Translations under genes and position numbers: made by a program
Part shown: positions 5,249 through 5,325 of the stretch, in pieces
Numbering within the stretch: position 1 is the first letter of the stretch
Layout of the letters: each line of letters begins with the position of its first letter
The notes under the pieces: generated by a model
The model's database searches: none
What the model saw: only the letters and a program-made list of their open reading frames with translations
Told to the model about the DNA's origin: nothing
NCBI GenBank assembly: GCA_024278415.1
Contig: JAJRTI010000224.1
Coordinates: 1-5,325 of the forward strand
Source of the DNA: Planctomycetota bacterium
Lineage (GTDB): Bacteria > Planctomycetota > Brocadiia > JAJRTI01
Length of the DNA: 5,325 bases
Reading direction: 5' to 3'

Positions 5249-5325
5249 TGCAACGCCGCGTGTTGGGGTATCTGAATCCCAACGGGATTCCGGATATCAG
5301 CCCAGGGTTCGCGAGCGAAGCTCGC
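5249..5325. repeat. REP-like palindromic unit, cut by the window end
   Basis: From the GTGCAACGCCGCG block, the sequence contains a hairpin of GAATCCC (5274-5280) and GGGATTC (5284-5290) around AAC, extended by TATC/GATA. A CAGGGTT block follows, then a perfect hairpin GCGAGC-GAA-GCTCGC (5311-5325). The matching AACCCTG arm is expected just beyond the window. The order GTGCAAC, TGGG, hairpin, GCCCAG parallels that of the MITE-like element although the hairpin sequence differs, suggesting a related architecture. No coding sequence is seen; 5195-5248 before it holds nothing recognisable. Confidence 0.6.

Noticed and set aside
4755..5325. CRISPR array
   Set aside because: The repeats are inverted and of varied length, without regular direct repeats and spacers.

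Overview
The window looks like a piece of a GC-rich Gram-negative genome. It carries lpxD, so the organism makes lipid A. A decayed DUF5615-type toxin gene, two exported proteins of unknown function and dense palindromic intergenic repeats resemble what is seen in Planctomycetes-like or Hydrogenedentes-like bacteria. That taxonomic guess rests on general resemblance only and is low confidence.

Layout from left to right. Bases 1-138 are the outer end of a palindromic repeat element that runs off the window. It abuts and reads in frame into a minus-strand gene for an exported TPR protein (start GTG at 1140). That gene is split by a one-base frameshift at an 11-G run (946-956). Its promoter (1211-1239) lies in the gap shared with a divergent plus-strand remnant, 1252-1464, of a DUF5615 PIN-like toxin with its middle missing. 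A near-consensus sigma-70 promoter (1533-1561) then drives lpxD (1631-2677), the only gene here with a firmly known function: the second acyltransferase step of lipid A synthesis. A gap of about 550 bases follows, with a TTGACA box embedded in a small palindrome but no convincing gene. Next come two closely spaced plus-strand genes for exported proteins (3230-3790, weakly FecR-like; 3850-4707, Gly/Phe-rich, unrecognised), probably one transcription unit.

The most interesting part is the right end. Bases 4755-5186 form a 432-bp non-coding inverted-repeat element with about 23-bp terminal inverted repeats. It is flanked by an exact 8-bp direct repeat (GAAACAAG), as expected of a transposed MITE. 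The left-edge sequence is a second, diverged copy in opposite orientation. Small hairpins at equivalent places in the arms keep perfect stems although most stem bases differ, so structure rather than sequence is conserved. A different REP-like palindromic unit begins near 5249 and is cut by the window end.

Apart from the likely two-gene exported-protein unit, the genes do not form an obvious pathway. No transposase, CRISPR array, tRNA or rRNA was recognised.
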